From: Parcubacteria group bacterium
GTDB lineage: Bacteria; Patescibacteriota; Patescibacteriia; Patescibacteriales; GWC2-42-12
DNA length: 36,584 bases
Direction of reading: 5' to 3'
Assembly (NCBI GenBank): GCA_016188785.1
Contig: JACPHD010000009.1
Location: forward strand, 1-36,584
The position numbers and the translations under genes were made by a program. Of this stretch, positions 9,208 to 19,135 are shown piece by piece. The notes beneath the pieces were generated by a model, which saw nothing but the letters and a program-made list of their open reading frames with translations, did no database searches and was not told where the DNA came from. Every line of letters starts with the position of its first letter. Positions within the stretch are counted from its first letter, which is position 1.

Positions 9208-12200
9208 CTAGCCTAAAATATTATTTATGGCTTCAATTAAAAATTTATTATAGTCAACTTTAAAATCGGTCTCCACCAGACTAACTTTGGCGCCGGTTAA
9301 TAATTTAAAAAATACCTTTTGGCCGCCGCTATTGGTTAACAGCGCTTGTTTTAATTTGTCCAGAGCTAAAGCGCTGGCGTTGCCGTTTAAATTTATGTAC
9401 AAATTGCCGTCTTTAAAAATTAAATGTTTTGACACGAGCGGAGAATCTTTTGGCGATGGATAACCAAAAAATCTTCCTGGCTCACGGTTATTTTTGCCAT
9501 TGCCCGAAGCCGTAAATTTTTTTATTACCTCGCCGGCGGTTTCAAGGTTCAACTCAACCGCTTTATTACCAAGCAGCTTAAGCTCCTGATCTTTGTCAGA
9601 TAACTTGCCCTGGCATAATACCGCTTTGCCTTCCTGCCACAACAAATCATTATCTTTGAGCAAACTGGGAAAAACCAATATTTCCAAACCGCCGCTCGTA
9701 TCTTCAATTTTAACAAACAACATAGGTTCATTAGAACGGGTTATAATTTTTTTAATTTTAGTAATAACACCGCCGACATAAATCTGCTGGTCGGATTTAT
9801 GTTCGGCTAAACGCGCCACCGGTAAAACCGCCTGATTTAAAAATTTCTTAAACTCGGAAAAAGGATGTTCGCTGATATAGAGACCTAAAAGTTCTTTCTC
9901 CCAGGCTAATTTCTCGCGAGGCAAAGCGGCCGGCGCGGCTAGCAGTTTAAGCTTATGGCTGAAGTTTAAGCCTGGCGCATCGGCAAATAAACTAACCTGG
10001 CCGTTGGTTTTTGTTTTGGCGGTTTCGCGGTTAAATTCTAAAATATTATCCATACTGCCCAGCAGCTCTCCGCGTTCGCCGAATTTATCCAGCGCGCCTG
10101 ATTTAATTAAGCTTTCCAGAGATTTTTTATTCAAATCTTTATCGCAGACACGGACGAGTAAATCAGTAATATCCTCGTAAGGGCCGTTCTTTTTGCGCTC
10201 TTTTATTATTTCTTCGGCAATATGGCCGCCGATATTTTTTACGGCTTTAAGGCCGAAACGGATGGTAGCTGGCGCCTCGCCGGTCCGAACCGCCAGATTT
10301 TTTTCCGTGCCCGAGGTCACCACGGTAAAAGATTCAAATGATTCGTTGATATCCGGCGCCATAACTTTTAGGCCCATATGCCGGCACTCGTCAATTTCAA
10401 TGGCAATACGGTCGGTATTTTGCTGATCCGCGGTTAACAGCGCGGCCATGAATTCGGTCGGCCAATGCGCTTTTAAATAAGCGGTTTGATAACCGATCAG
10501 GGCGTAGCAGGCGGCGTGAGAGCGATTAAAGCCATAACCGGCGAACGGTTCAATAAAAGAAAAAATCTTCTCGGCCAGCTGGCTCGCGATGCTGTTTTTA
10601 ACGCAGCCGTCAATAAACTTTTCTTTTTGTTCAGCCAAGAGTTTTACGATTTTCTTACCCATGGCTTTTCTTAAAACATCGGCTTCGGCCATAGTAAAAC
10701 CGGCTAAATCGCGGGCGATTTGCATGACCTGCTCCTGATAAATCGCCACGCCATGAGTTTTTTCTAAAATCGGTTTTAATTTTGGCTGCAAATAATTCGG
10801 TTTCTTCTTGCCATGTTTGCCGTTAATGTAATCCGGAATCCATTCCATGGGGCCGGGGCGGTATAAAGCCACCATGGCGATAATGTCTTCAAATTCAGTC
10901 GGCTTAAGCTCGCGCAAATATCTTTTCATGCCGCTGGATTCAAATTGAAACACGCCAGTAGTTTCCCCATCCTGAAATAATTTAAATGTCAAATCGTCAT
11001 CTAAAGGAATTTTATCAATGTCCATAAGCAGTCCCCGGGTATTTTTTATAATTTTAATGGCTGATTCAATAATAGTTAAATTTTTTAAGCCTAAAAAATC
11101 AATTTTTAATAAACCAAGATCCTCTACCGGGTGCATGGAAAACTGCGAGACAATTGTGCGATCCGATGAGGAAGCGTATTGCAAAGGCACATATTCGGTC
11201 AAAGTGTCTTTAGTAATAATAACGGCACAGGCATGGGTTGAAGCATGGCGCGCCACGCCTTCCAGCCTTTTGGCATAATCAATTATCCGCCGGGCGCTAG
11301 CATCATTTTTATACAGCTCTTTTAATTCGCTTACCTCTTCTACTGCCTGCTTAATTTTAGAAAACATAGGGATCATTTTGGCCAATCTATCGCATAATTC
11401 ATAAGCATAACCAAGCACCCGGCCGACATCGCGAATCGCGGCTCGGGCCGCCATAGTGCCAAAAGTAATAATCTGCGAAACATGATCTTTGCCGTATTTT
11501 TCTTCAACATAGTTTAAAACTTCATCCCGCCTAATATCGGCAAAATCCAAATCAATATCAGGCATGGAAATCCGGTCCGGATTTAAAAAACGTTCAAACA
11601 GCAAATCGTATTTAAGCGGATCAATGTTAGTAATATTTAATAAATAGGAAACTAAAGATCCTGGAGCCGAACCGCGGCCCGGCCCGACCACGATTTTATT
11701 ATCTTTGGCCCAATTAACAAAATCAGCCACAATTAAAAAATATGAAGGCCAGCCCATTTTTTTAATAACCGACAGCTCATAGTCCATTCGGTCTTTTATG
11801 GCCGGTTCAATTTTTTCATAGCTTAAGCCATAGCGCTTAATCAGGCCCTGGCGGCATAAATTATCAAGGTAATCATCAACCTGCTGACCTATGGGCACGT
11901 TGAAATGCGGCAACTGGATTTTCCCCAGTTCAATTTCCAGGTTGCAAGCCGCGGCGATTTTTTCCGTATTAACGATCGCCTCGGGTACTTCTTTAAATGC
12001 CTCAACCATTTCTTTGGCGCCGCGAAAAGAATAATCGCCGCCTAACATTATCAGCCGGTCCCGGTCTTCTTTTTTTTTCTTGGTCTGAAGACAAAGCAGA
12101 ACATCCTGCGCTTCATCGTCTTCTTTGTTCAAATAATGAACGTCATTAGTCGCCACCACCGGCAGATTCAGTTCGCGCGAAAAGTTGAGCAAAGCTCGGT

Positions 12201-12756
12201 TGGCTTTTCCCTGGTTGGGCAAATCCGGGTGGCTTTGCAGTTCTAAATAAAAATTATCCGGGCCGAAAAGTTCCGCGTATTCTAAAATTCTTTTTCGCGC
12301 CTTGTCTAATTTATCGGCCACCGCCAGCCGGGGAATCTCGCCGACCAGACAAGAAGTCAGGGCAATCAAGCCGTCTTTATGCTTAACTAAAATTTCCCAG
12401 TCAATCCGTGGTTTATAGTAAAAACCTTCTAAGTGCGCCAAAGAAGTTAATTTAATTAAATTGCCATAACCGGTTTTATCTTTGGCTAACAGCACTAAAT
12501 GATAATTTTTTTCCTCTTTGCCGTTTTTATCAAAGCGAGAACCAGGCGCAATATAGGCTTCCAGACCGATAATCGGCTTTAAGCCGGCCTTTTTGCATTT
12601 TTGATAAAATTCTATGGTCCCATACATCACGCCATGATCGGTTAAGGCCAGGCTGGTACAGCCTTCATCACTGGCTTTCTGGATTAACTCGTCAATTTTA
12701 GTTAGTCCGTCCAGCAAAGAGTAGTGGCTATGGACATGGAGATGAGTAAATTTCAT
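9208..12756 (-). CDS. dnaE: DNA polymerase III subunit alpha (DnaE)
   Basis: PHP domain HLHVHSHYSLLDGL; polymerase motif PDIDLDFADIRRDEV; GRGSAPGSLVSYLL; C-terminal OB-fold region. Confidence 0.97.
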   Translation of the reverse strand: MKFTHLHVHSHYSLLDGLTKIDELIQKASDEGCTSLALTDHGVMYGTIEFYQKCKKAGLKPIIGLEAYIAPGSRFDKNGKEEKNYHLVLLAKDKTGYGNLIKLTSLAHLEGFYYKPRIDWEILVKHKDGLIALTSCLVGEIPRLAVADKLDKARKRILEYAELFGPDNFYLELQSHPDLPNQGKANRALLNFSRELNLPVVATNDVHYLNKEDDEAQDVLLCLQTKKKKEDRDRLIMLGGDYSFRGAKEMVEAFKEVPEAIVNTEKIAAACNLEIELGKIQLPHFNVPIGQQVDDYLDNLCRQGLIKRYGLSYEKIEPAIKDRMDYELSVIKKMGWPSYFLIVADFVNWAKDNKIVVGPGRGSAPGSLVSYLLNITNIDPLKYDLLFERFLNPDRISMPDIDLDFADIRRDEVLNYVEEKYGKDHVSQIITFGTMAARAAIRDVGRVLGYAYELCDRLAKMIPMFSKIKQAVEEVSELKELYKNDASARRIIDYAKRLEGVARHASTHACAVIITKDTLTEYVPLQYASSSDRTIVSQFSMHPVEDLGLLKIDFLGLKNLTIIESAIKIIKNTRGLLMDIDKIPLDDDLTFKLFQDGETTGVFQFESSGMKRYLRELKPTEFEDIIAMVALYRPGPMEWIPDYINGKHGKKKPNYLQPKLKPILEKTHGVAIYQEQVMQIARDLAGFTMAEADVLRKAMGKKIVKLLAEQKEKFIDGCVKNSIASQLAEKIFSFIEPFAGYGFNRSHAACYALIGYQTAYLKAHWPTEFMAALLTADQQNTDRIAIEIDECRHMGLKVMAPDINESFESFTVVTSGTEKNLAVRTGEAPATIRFGLKAVKNIGGHIAEEIIKERKKNGPYEDITDLLVRVCDKDLNKKSLESLIKSGALDKFGERGELLGSMDNILEFNRETAKTKTNGQVSLFADAPGLNFSHKLKLLAAPAALPREKLAWEKELLGLYISEHPFSEFKKFLNQAVLPVARLAEHKSDQQIYVGGVITKIKKIITRSNEPMLFVKIEDTSGGLEILVFPSLLKDNDLLWQEGKAVLCQGKLSDKDQELKLLGNKAVELNLETAGEVIKKFTASGNGKNNREPGRFFGYPSPKDSPLVSKHLIFKDGNLYINLNGNASALALDKLKQALLTNSGGQKVFFKLLTGAKVSLVETDFKVDYNKFLIEAINNILG

Positions 12757-12832
12757 ATTTTCAATATAGCATTTTATAAAAAAAATGCCAACAAAAAAAC
12801 AGGCGTTATTTTTCCTGTTCTTTTGTTTATCA

Positions 12833-13087
12833 CTAGACTGTTTTCACTTCTAACTTCTCTAACTTCTTGATTATTATTTCATGGTTAGCCGCGGTTTTTT
12901 GCATTCTGTCATGCGCGCCCTGGTTAGAAGCCATTTCAGTTTGAAAATCCTTATGTTTAGTCGCGATGCCGTCAACGACAGTAAGAATCTGATCTATTTT
13001 ACCATCCATCTTTTTAAAATCTTTCTTTAATTCATTAAATTCTTCTTTGGTAACCAATTTATTAAATTGTTCAGGGGTTAATGGCAT
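12833..13087 (-). CDS. Small coiled-coil hypothetical protein (probable start at MPLTPEQFNKL, 13087)
   Basis: MPLTPEQFNKLVTKEEFNELKKDFKKMDGKIDQILTVVDGIATKHKDFQTEMASNQGAHDRMQKTAANHEIIIKKLEKLEV. Confidence 0.55.
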   Translation of the reverse strand: MPLTPEQFNKLVTKEEFNELKKDFKKMDGKIDQILTVVDGIATKHKDFQTEMASNQGAHDRMQKTAANHEIIIKKLEKLEVKTV

Positions 13088-13153
13088 AAATTTATTTATG
13101 TATAGTAGACATATAATTGATAATAACATAACCGCCAGACACTGGCAACGGCC

Positions 13154-14047
13154 TTAATTCTTAATTTTATTAACCATTTCTCCTAATTCCTCGTCGCTAA
13201 AAAAATAAATAATAACTTGTCCGCCCCGTCCCTTGCGCTTGACTTCGGCTTTAGTACCGAAAAACTGCCGGAAAGCGAATTCCTTATCTTTGTCCGCGTA
13301 ATTTATCTTAATTCTGGCCTGTTTGGTGCCGCCCATAACTCTGGTTTCTTTCAAGGAATCGTTAACCGTCATTTTATTTAAAAGCACTTTTTTATATAGC
13401 GCCATTTGCTGGGCTTCAGTTTCCAAACCAACAATTATTTTAGCATGGCCTTCGGTTATTTTGCCTTGAATCAAAGCTCGCTGAATTTCTTCCGGCAGAT
13501 TTAATAACCTTAAAGTATTGGTTATAACCGGCCGCGACCGGCTCACTTTAGCCGCTAATTGGTCCTGGCTTAAATTAAATTCGTCAATCAATTTGCGATA
13601 AGCCAGGGCCGTTTCTATAGAGTTTAAATCTTCTCTTTGCAAATTTTCCACTAAAGCCAGCTCCAGCTTTTGCTGTTCATCGGCTTCTCTGACTATGGCC
13701 GGCACCACGGCTAATCCTAAAATTTTAGCCGCCCTTAGACGTCTTTCGCCGGCAATCAGCTCAAACTTGCCTGCGTCGGCCGGCGGATTTTGCGTAACAA
13801 TCAGCGGCTGGATCATGCCATACTGCTTGATTGACTCAACTAATTCATTTAGCTGATGCTCATTAAAATTTTTGCGCGGCTGCATGGGATTAAAAGCAAT
13901 CTGTTCTGGTTTCAATTGCAAGACTCTGCTCTTATCAGCAACGCTGGCCACCTCAATCACGGCCTCGCCAGCCAAAGTGGCGGCGGCTTTATTAACTTTC
14001 TGCGGAATCAGCGAGGATAATCCTCGGCCAAGACTGTTGTTAGACAT
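13154..14047 (-). CDS. parB: ParB-family chromosome partitioning protein (probable start MSNNSLGRGLSSLIP)
   Basis: LGRGLSSLIP, ELIAGERRLRAAKILGL, VENLQREDLNSIETALAYRKL, HTH. Confidence 0.93.
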   Translation of the reverse strand: MSNNSLGRGLSSLIPQKVNKAAATLAGEAVIEVASVADKSRVLQLKPEQIAFNPMQPRKNFNEHQLNELVESIKQYGMIQPLIVTQNPPADAGKFELIAGERRLRAAKILGLAVVPAIVREADEQQKLELALVENLQREDLNSIETALAYRKLIDEFNLSQDQLAAKVSRSRPVITNTLRLLNLPEEIQRALIQGKITEGHAKIIVGLETEAQQMALYKKVLLNKMTVNDSLKETRVMGGTKQARIKINYADKDKEFAFRQFFGTKAEVKRKGRGGQVIIYFFSDEELGEMVNKIKN

Positions 14048-14104
14048 ATTATTATAAATTACTTTATTTAGTTTATTAAAAGTTATTTTACAAAAATTTT
14101 CAAG

Positions 14105-14217
14105 CATCAATTTTCAATTTTCAATGAATTTTCAATGAGTAAATTTTCAATTTTAATTGTTTGAAAATTTATTCATTGGAGCTTGATTGAAAATTGGTCA
14201 TTGAAAATTGAAAATTA
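14105..14217. repeat. AT-rich palindromic intergenic spacer, family A
   Basis: caattttcaattttcaatgaattttcaatgag...gaaaattggtcattgaaaattgaaaatt between parA and parB. Confidence 0.75.
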
Positions 14218-14988
14218 CTAATACCGCCGCTCTAAGTCAATCACTTCCCTGGCCAATTTTTCATAAGCCCGACCGCCTTTAGAGGCCGGATCATAATACA
14301 AAATAGAACGGCCGAAACTGGGCGCTTCGGCTAATTTAACGCTGCGCGGAATAATGCTTCTAAAAACCCGATTGGGAAAATATTGGTAAAGCTCGTTCAT
14401 AACCGAACCGGATAAGCGATTACGCTTGTCAAACATGGTAATGACCGCGCCTATAATACCCAATTCCGGCTTTAAATTATTCTGCACTAAACTGATAGTT
14501 TCCAATAACTGACTTAAGCCCTCCAAGGCGAAATATTCGCTTTGAATTGGAATTAAAACTTCGTCAGCCGCGGCCAAACTATTAACGGTTAAAAGTCCGA
14601 GCGAGGGCGGCCCGTCTATAATAATATAATCATATTCGTCTTTTACTAAATTCAAAATTCGCGACAGCCTGAATTCCCGGTCTTCCATATTAACTAACTC
14701 AATGCCGGCGCCGGCTAAAGCAATCGTGGCCGGAGCGATTTTATAGCCGTCTTGCAAAGTATATTTTATAATTTCAAAAATCGGCTTTTGCCCGATTAGA
14801 GCCTCATAAATCCCATGTTCCAGGCTTTTATGGTCAACGCCTAATCCCGAGGTGGCGTTGGCCTGCGGATCAATATCCACGAGCAAAACCTGCTTGCCTA
14901 AATAGGCTAAATAAGCGCCCAAATTTAAAGCCGTAGTGGTCTTGCCCACCCCGCCTTTTTGATTGACTATGGAAATAATTTTACCCAT
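14218..14988 (-). CDS. parA: ParA/Soj-family ATPase
   Basis: MGKIISIVNQKGGVGKTTTALNLGAYLA deviant Walker A; DIDPQANATSGLG; IIIDGPPSLGLLTVN. Confidence 0.95.
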   Translation of the reverse strand: MGKIISIVNQKGGVGKTTTALNLGAYLAYLGKQVLLVDIDPQANATSGLGVDHKSLEHGIYEALIGQKPIFEIIKYTLQDGYKIAPATIALAGAGIELVNMEDREFRLSRILNLVKDEYDYIIIDGPPSLGLLTVNSLAAADEVLIPIQSEYFALEGLSQLLETISLVQNNLKPELGIIGAVITMFDKRNRLSGSVMNELYQYFPNRVFRSIIPRSVKLAEAPSFGRSILYYDPASKGGRAYEKLAREVIDLERRY

Positions 14989-15194
14989 TGTAAAAATATA
15001 ATGACCAATGACAAATATCCAATGACAAATGTCATTGGAAATTTGACATTAAAAACAATTTTACATTTTTAACTATTATTTTAATTTTTGAGTTTAACAT
15101 TCTATATTATACCCCAATTAAATTGTTTTGACAATTTACTCAAGTTAATTTATAATAAAATCGCTGGCGATTTAAGCTGGCCTTATTTTTTAAG

Positions 15195-15281
15195 GCCTCG
15201 GTGGCGGAACTGGCAGACGCGCACGACTCAAACTCGTGTGAAAGCAATTTCATGAGAGTTCGATTCTCTCCCGAGGCACCA
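15195..15281 (+). tRNA. tRNA-Leu (anticodon CAA), CCA end encoded
   Basis: Acceptor stem gcctcgg/ccgaggc, anticodon arm CACGA-CTCAAAC-TCGTG, long variable arm GAAAGCAATTTC, T arm gagagTTCGATTctctc, 3' ACCA. Confidence 0.93.
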
Positions 15282-15285
15282 AAAA

Positions 15286-15305
15286 AACCGCGCTGGCGCG
15301 GTTTT
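15286..15305 (+). terminator. Intrinsic terminator of tRNA-Leu
   Basis: aaaccgcgctggcgcggtttt directly after CCA end. Confidence 0.75.
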
Positions 15306-15335
15306 ACTTCATTATCAGATTAACCATCAACAATC

Positions 15336-16040
15336 ATGATTATCCAACCAATAAAAACCCGCATTTTCCAAGAGGGCGAGGATTTATTTACTTTTATCAC
15401 GGATTATTTTAAGAAAATTCCAGAAAAATCCGTAATGGTGGTTACTTCTAAAATCGTTGCTCTGGCCGAAGGACGAACGGCTATAGCCGAGAATGTTCAG
15501 GCCAAAGAAAAGCTGATTCGCGCGGAAAGCCAGTTTGCCATGCCCACCAAATATACTTGGCTAACAATTAAAAACGGTCTGGTTATGCCGGCGGCCGGAA
15601 TTGACGAGTCCAATGCTAACGGCAAGCTCATACTTTTACCAAAAGACAGTTTCAAAACCGCTCGCCTTTTGCGTAATAAATTACGGCAAAAATATGACGT
15701 GAAACATCTCGGCGTACTAATCACCGACAGCCGCACCATACCGCTTCGCGCCGGCGTAACCGGCGTGGCTTTAGGCTATGCTGGTTTTCGCGGCATAAAA
15801 GATTACCGCGGCCAGCCGGATATTTTCGGCAGAAAATTTAAAGTTTCCCGCACTGATATTGCCGACAGTTTAGCCGCGGCCGCGGTTTTGGTTATGGGCG
15901 AAGGCAACGAACAACAACCTTTGGCCATTATTAAAAAAGCGCCACTTAAATTTTGCGATAAAATTCATAGCCAGGAATTACGGATTGACATTCAGGATGA
16001 TATGTATCGGCCGCTGTTTTTAAAGTTGCCGAGATTTTGA
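15336..16040 (+). CDS. Coenzyme F420-0:L-glutamate ligase-like (CofE family) protein
   Basis: KSVMVVTSKIVALAEGRT...ITDSRTIPLRAGVTGVALGYAGFRGIKDYRGQPDIFGRKFKVSRTDIADSLAAAAVLVMGEGNEQQPLAII. Confidence 0.8.
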   Translation: MIIQPIKTRIFQEGEDLFTFITDYFKKIPEKSVMVVTSKIVALAEGRTAIAENVQAKEKLIRAESQFAMPTKYTWLTIKNGLVMPAAGIDESNANGKLILLPKDSFKTARLLRNKLRQKYDVKHLGVLITDSRTIPLRAGVTGVALGYAGFRGIKDYRGQPDIFGRKFKVSRTDIADSLAAAAVLVMGEGNEQQPLAIIKKAPLKFCDKIHSQELRIDIQDDMYRPLFLKLPRF

Positions 16041-16149
16041 CGCCTTGCTTTTTTCTTAATTTGTTTTAATATTAAAGCAACTATAGGGGGTCAAGTCTTT
16101 AAGAACTTGGCTTTTTGTTCGTTTCATAAAACAAAGAGGAGACAAAAAG

Positions 16150-17484
16150 ATGAGTATGAACGTATTATTAGTCGGCAATGGAGCCAGGGAACATGTCATA
16201 GCCGAAGCTTTGGCCAGATCAAGGCCAACGCCAAATATTTTTGCCTGGATGAAAAAGACGCGCAACCCGGGCATCGCGGCTTTAGTGGACAGAATCACGG
16301 TTAGCAACAACTATAACCCTCTGGGTATTTTAGATTTTGCCAAAAAATCTAGCGTTAACCTGGCCATTATCGGCCCGGAAGAACCGCTTTTTCATGGCGT
16401 AGCCGATGCCATGGAAGATGCAGGTATTCGCACGGTCGGACCAAGGCAAAAACCGGCCCAGCTAGAAACCTCCAAGTCTTTTACCAGGGAACTGATGAAA
16501 AAATACCACATTCCCGGCAGTCCAAAATTTAAAATATTTAAAACCATGAACGGCCTAGAAAAATATCTTAACGAAAATATGCCGGTGGTTTTAAAACCTG
16601 ATGGATTGACCGGCGGCAAAGGCGTTATGGTTCAAGGCGAGCATTTTGACACCATTGCCGAGGCCTTGAAAATCTGTCGAGAAATTCTCAAAGAGCACCG
16701 GGCCGTGGTTGTAGAAAAAAAACTCCTGGGCGAGGAATTTTCCTTGCAGTGCTTTGTCAGTGGCATGGACGTTAAAACTATGCCTCCGGTACAAGATCAT
16801 AAGCGCCGTTTCATGTACGATCAAGGGCCAAATACCGGCGGCATGGGTTCTTATTCTTGCGCCAATCATTTACTGCCTTTTCTGACGCCAAATGGGTTGG
16901 CACAGGCTACCGAGATTATGCGGCTAACCGTAAAAGCCCTAACTTTAGAAACCGGCCAAAGATATAAAGGCGTAATCTACGGCAATTTCATGGTTACAGC
17001 TGATGGCATCAAACTGATTGAATTTAACGCCCGTTTCGCTGATCCAGAGGCCATGAACGTTTTACCAATCATGGAAACGGATTTCCTGACCGTTTGTCAG
17101 GCGATTGTTGATGACCAGCTTGATCAATTAGACGTCAAATTCAAGTCTTTGGCCACGGTAGTGAAATACGTGGTGCCGGTCAACTACGGCTTACCAGAGG
17201 ATCAGCATCATGCCGTAAAGTCAGACATCATCAGAATCGACGACATCGGCCAAGCTAAACTCTACTATGCTGGAGTCTATAGTGATAAGACCGGACTTCA
17301 CCTTACCTCTTCCCGCGCTCTGGCCGTTCTGGGAGTATCGCCTGACTTATACGAGGCAGAAATAATCGCTGATCGAGCGGCCGATAATATTACCGGCGCG
17401 GTTGACTACCGAACAGACATCGGCAAAATCGCCGCGCTGATGGAAAAAATAGAGAAACAATGCGGCGACATCTGGAAAAATTAA
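16150..17484 (+). CDS. purD: Phosphoribosylamine--glycine ligase (GAR synthetase)
   Basis: LLVGNGAREHVIAEAL, VNLAIIGPEEPLFHGVADAMEDAGIRTVGP, VLKPDGLTGGKGVMV, GPNTGGMGSYS, LIEFNARFADPEAMNVLP. Confidence 0.93.
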   Translation: MSMNVLLVGNGAREHVIAEALARSRPTPNIFAWMKKTRNPGIAALVDRITVSNNYNPLGILDFAKKSSVNLAIIGPEEPLFHGVADAMEDAGIRTVGPRQKPAQLETSKSFTRELMKKYHIPGSPKFKIFKTMNGLEKYLNENMPVVLKPDGLTGGKGVMVQGEHFDTIAEALKICREILKEHRAVVVEKKLLGEEFSLQCFVSGMDVKTMPPVQDHKRRFMYDQGPNTGGMGSYSCANHLLPFLTPNGLAQATEIMRLTVKALTLETGQRYKGVIYGNFMVTADGIKLIEFNARFADPEAMNVLPIMETDFLTVCQAIVDDQLDQLDVKFKSLATVVKYVVPVNYGLPEDQHHAVKSDIIRIDDIGQAKLYYAGVYSDKTGLHLTSSRALAVLGVSPDLYEAEIIADRAADNITGAVDYRTDIGKIAALMEKIEKQCGDIWKN

Positions 17485-17519
17485 GGAGTATAAAATAATC
17501 ATCCCAATCCGGGACTTAC

Positions 17520-17553
17520 CAAGGGTTTCGCTTTCTCAAGCCGAAACCCTTTT
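17520..17553 (+). terminator. Intrinsic terminator after purD
   Basis: aagggtttcgctttctcaagccgaaaccctttttta. Confidence 0.85.
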
Positions 17554-17562
17554 TTATTTATT

Positions 17563-17598
17563 CCCTCTCCTTACCAAGGAGAGGGTTAGGGTGAGGTC
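17563..17598. repeat. Small palindromic repeat-like element CCCTCTCCTTACCAAGGAGAGGGTTAGGGTGAGG
   Basis: ccctctccttaccaaggagaggg inverted repeat with ttagggtgagg tail. Confidence 0.55.
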
Positions 17599-17709
17599 TC
17601 CATCCTTGCAATTTTGCCAAATTTAAGGTAATTTATGGCTATTAACAGGAGGCTAACGCTATTTAACAATCCTGCTTAGGCGGGAAAAATAAATTCAAAA
17701 GGAGGAGTT

Positions 17710-19032
17710 ATGATTGACAGATACACCAGACCGCTTATGAAAAATCTGTGGCATGATTTAAAGAAAAAAACTTTATGGCATCAAGTGGAAAAAAGTATCC
17801 TGTTCGCCCGTTCAAAACATGGAGACATACCTTTGACCGCCTATAAAAATGCCGAGGATATTATTATTACCGAAGAAATCCTTGGACGAGCGGATGAATT
17901 GGAAGTTTTGGGCGACCACGATCTAATCGCTTTCGTGCTGGCAGTATCTGAATTACTGGACGATCGGACCAAGATTTATTACCACACTGGCGTAACTTCA
18001 TTTGATATTGAAGACACGGCTCTGGCCCTGCTCCTGGTGGAAGCCATAGACATCTTAATTGAAGGAATTAAATGTCTTCGGATAACGATATTTAATCGAG
18101 CTATTGAACACAAAAAAACGGTTATGGTTGGCCGGACGCACTTCATTCATGCCGAACCGATTACCTTCGGCTTAAAATTACTCAACTGGGTGGATGTGCT
18201 TGACCGCCACCTTATTAGGATGAAAACGGCCAGAGAAAACGTTCGCGTGGGAAAAATTTCCGGCGCCGTGGGCAAATATTCCTTGCCGCCGCAAATAGAA
18301 AAAACAGCTTGCGAAGTATTAGGGCTTAAACCGGCAAAAATTTCCAATCAAATCTTGAGCCGCGACCTGCTGGTAGAATATACCAGCTGTCTGGTCGGCG
18401 TCGCTGATTCCCTGGAAAGATTTGCCACCGAAATTCGCCATCTGGCCGGGACAGACTTGGGCGAGGTAGCTGAATTTAAAAAACCTGCCGACAAAGGCTC
18501 GTCAGCCATGCCGGGCAAAAGCTTTTTGCGCAATCCGATTAAAAGTGAAAATATCTGTAGCCTGACTAAGGCTATGCGCGGCTATCTGATTATGGCCCAT
18601 GAAAACGAAAACCTCTGGGGCGAACGATCGCTGGATAATTCTGCTTTAGAGCGGATTTTTCTGCCTGATGCCACTACTCTGCTAGACTTTATGCTGAACC
18701 GCTTCAACCAGATTATGGAAAAACTGGAGGTTTATCCGAAACAAATGAATAGAAATCTCTGGAAAACTGGCGGCATAGTTTTTGCCCAGCAAATTATGAT
18801 CGCCCTTACCGAAAAAGGCATGGCGCGCGATACGGCTTACGATTTGCTGGAAGCATTGGCCAAGTCGCTGGAAAGAGATTTATTCGTCAACGCCCAAGGT
18901 CAAACCTTTAGAGCGCTGGTCCATGCTGATCCAGAAATTATCAATCTGCTTTCGGCTTCGGAGATTGAAAATTGCTTTAATCCGGAATTGAGCCTTAAGT
19001 ATGTGGATGAAATTTTTGACAGATTCAATTAA
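17710..19032 (+). CDS. purB: Adenylosuccinate lyase
   Basis: VMVGRTHFIHAEPITFGLKLLNW, GKISGAVGKYS, signature KPADKGSSAMPGKSFLRNPIKSENI; strong SD ggaggag. Confidence 0.9.
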   Translation: MIDRYTRPLMKNLWHDLKKKTLWHQVEKSILFARSKHGDIPLTAYKNAEDIIITEEILGRADELEVLGDHDLIAFVLAVSELLDDRTKIYYHTGVTSFDIEDTALALLLVEAIDILIEGIKCLRITIFNRAIEHKKTVMVGRTHFIHAEPITFGLKLLNWVDVLDRHLIRMKTARENVRVGKISGAVGKYSLPPQIEKTACEVLGLKPAKISNQILSRDLLVEYTSCLVGVADSLERFATEIRHLAGTDLGEVAEFKKPADKGSSAMPGKSFLRNPIKSENICSLTKAMRGYLIMAHENENLWGERSLDNSALERIFLPDATTLLDFMLNRFNQIMEKLEVYPKQMNRNLWKTGGIVFAQQIMIALTEKGMARDTAYDLLEALAKSLERDLFVNAQGQTFRALVHADPEIINLLSASEIENCFNPELSLKYVDEIFDRFN

Positions 19033-19096
19033 CCTCTAACCAAATTGGAGGCCTATATGAGGTTGTTAAATCCGTGAAACGATAGATAAACCAAAA

Positions 19097-19135
19097 GGAC
19101 ATAGCTTCCGCCTGAAGCTATGTCCTCTTTTTTAT
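19097..19135 (+). terminator. Strong intrinsic terminator after purB
   Basis: aggacatagcttccgcctgaagctatgtcctcttttttatt. Confidence 0.88.

Noticed and set aside
12797-12822. aacagg...cctgtt hairpin downstream of the small coiled-coil gene and upstream of dnaE
   Set aside because: Only a 6-bp stem with an AT loop; too weak to call a terminator with confidence.
14990-15060. Repeats of ccaatgacaaat upstream of parA considered as partition-site iterons
   Set aside because: Vocabulary matches the general AT-rich spacers of this genome, and no parS-like TGTTTCACGTGAAACA was seen nearby.
16107-16304. 65-aa ORF overlapping the start of purD in another frame
   Set aside because: purD frame is clearly coding from 16150 with a good SD.
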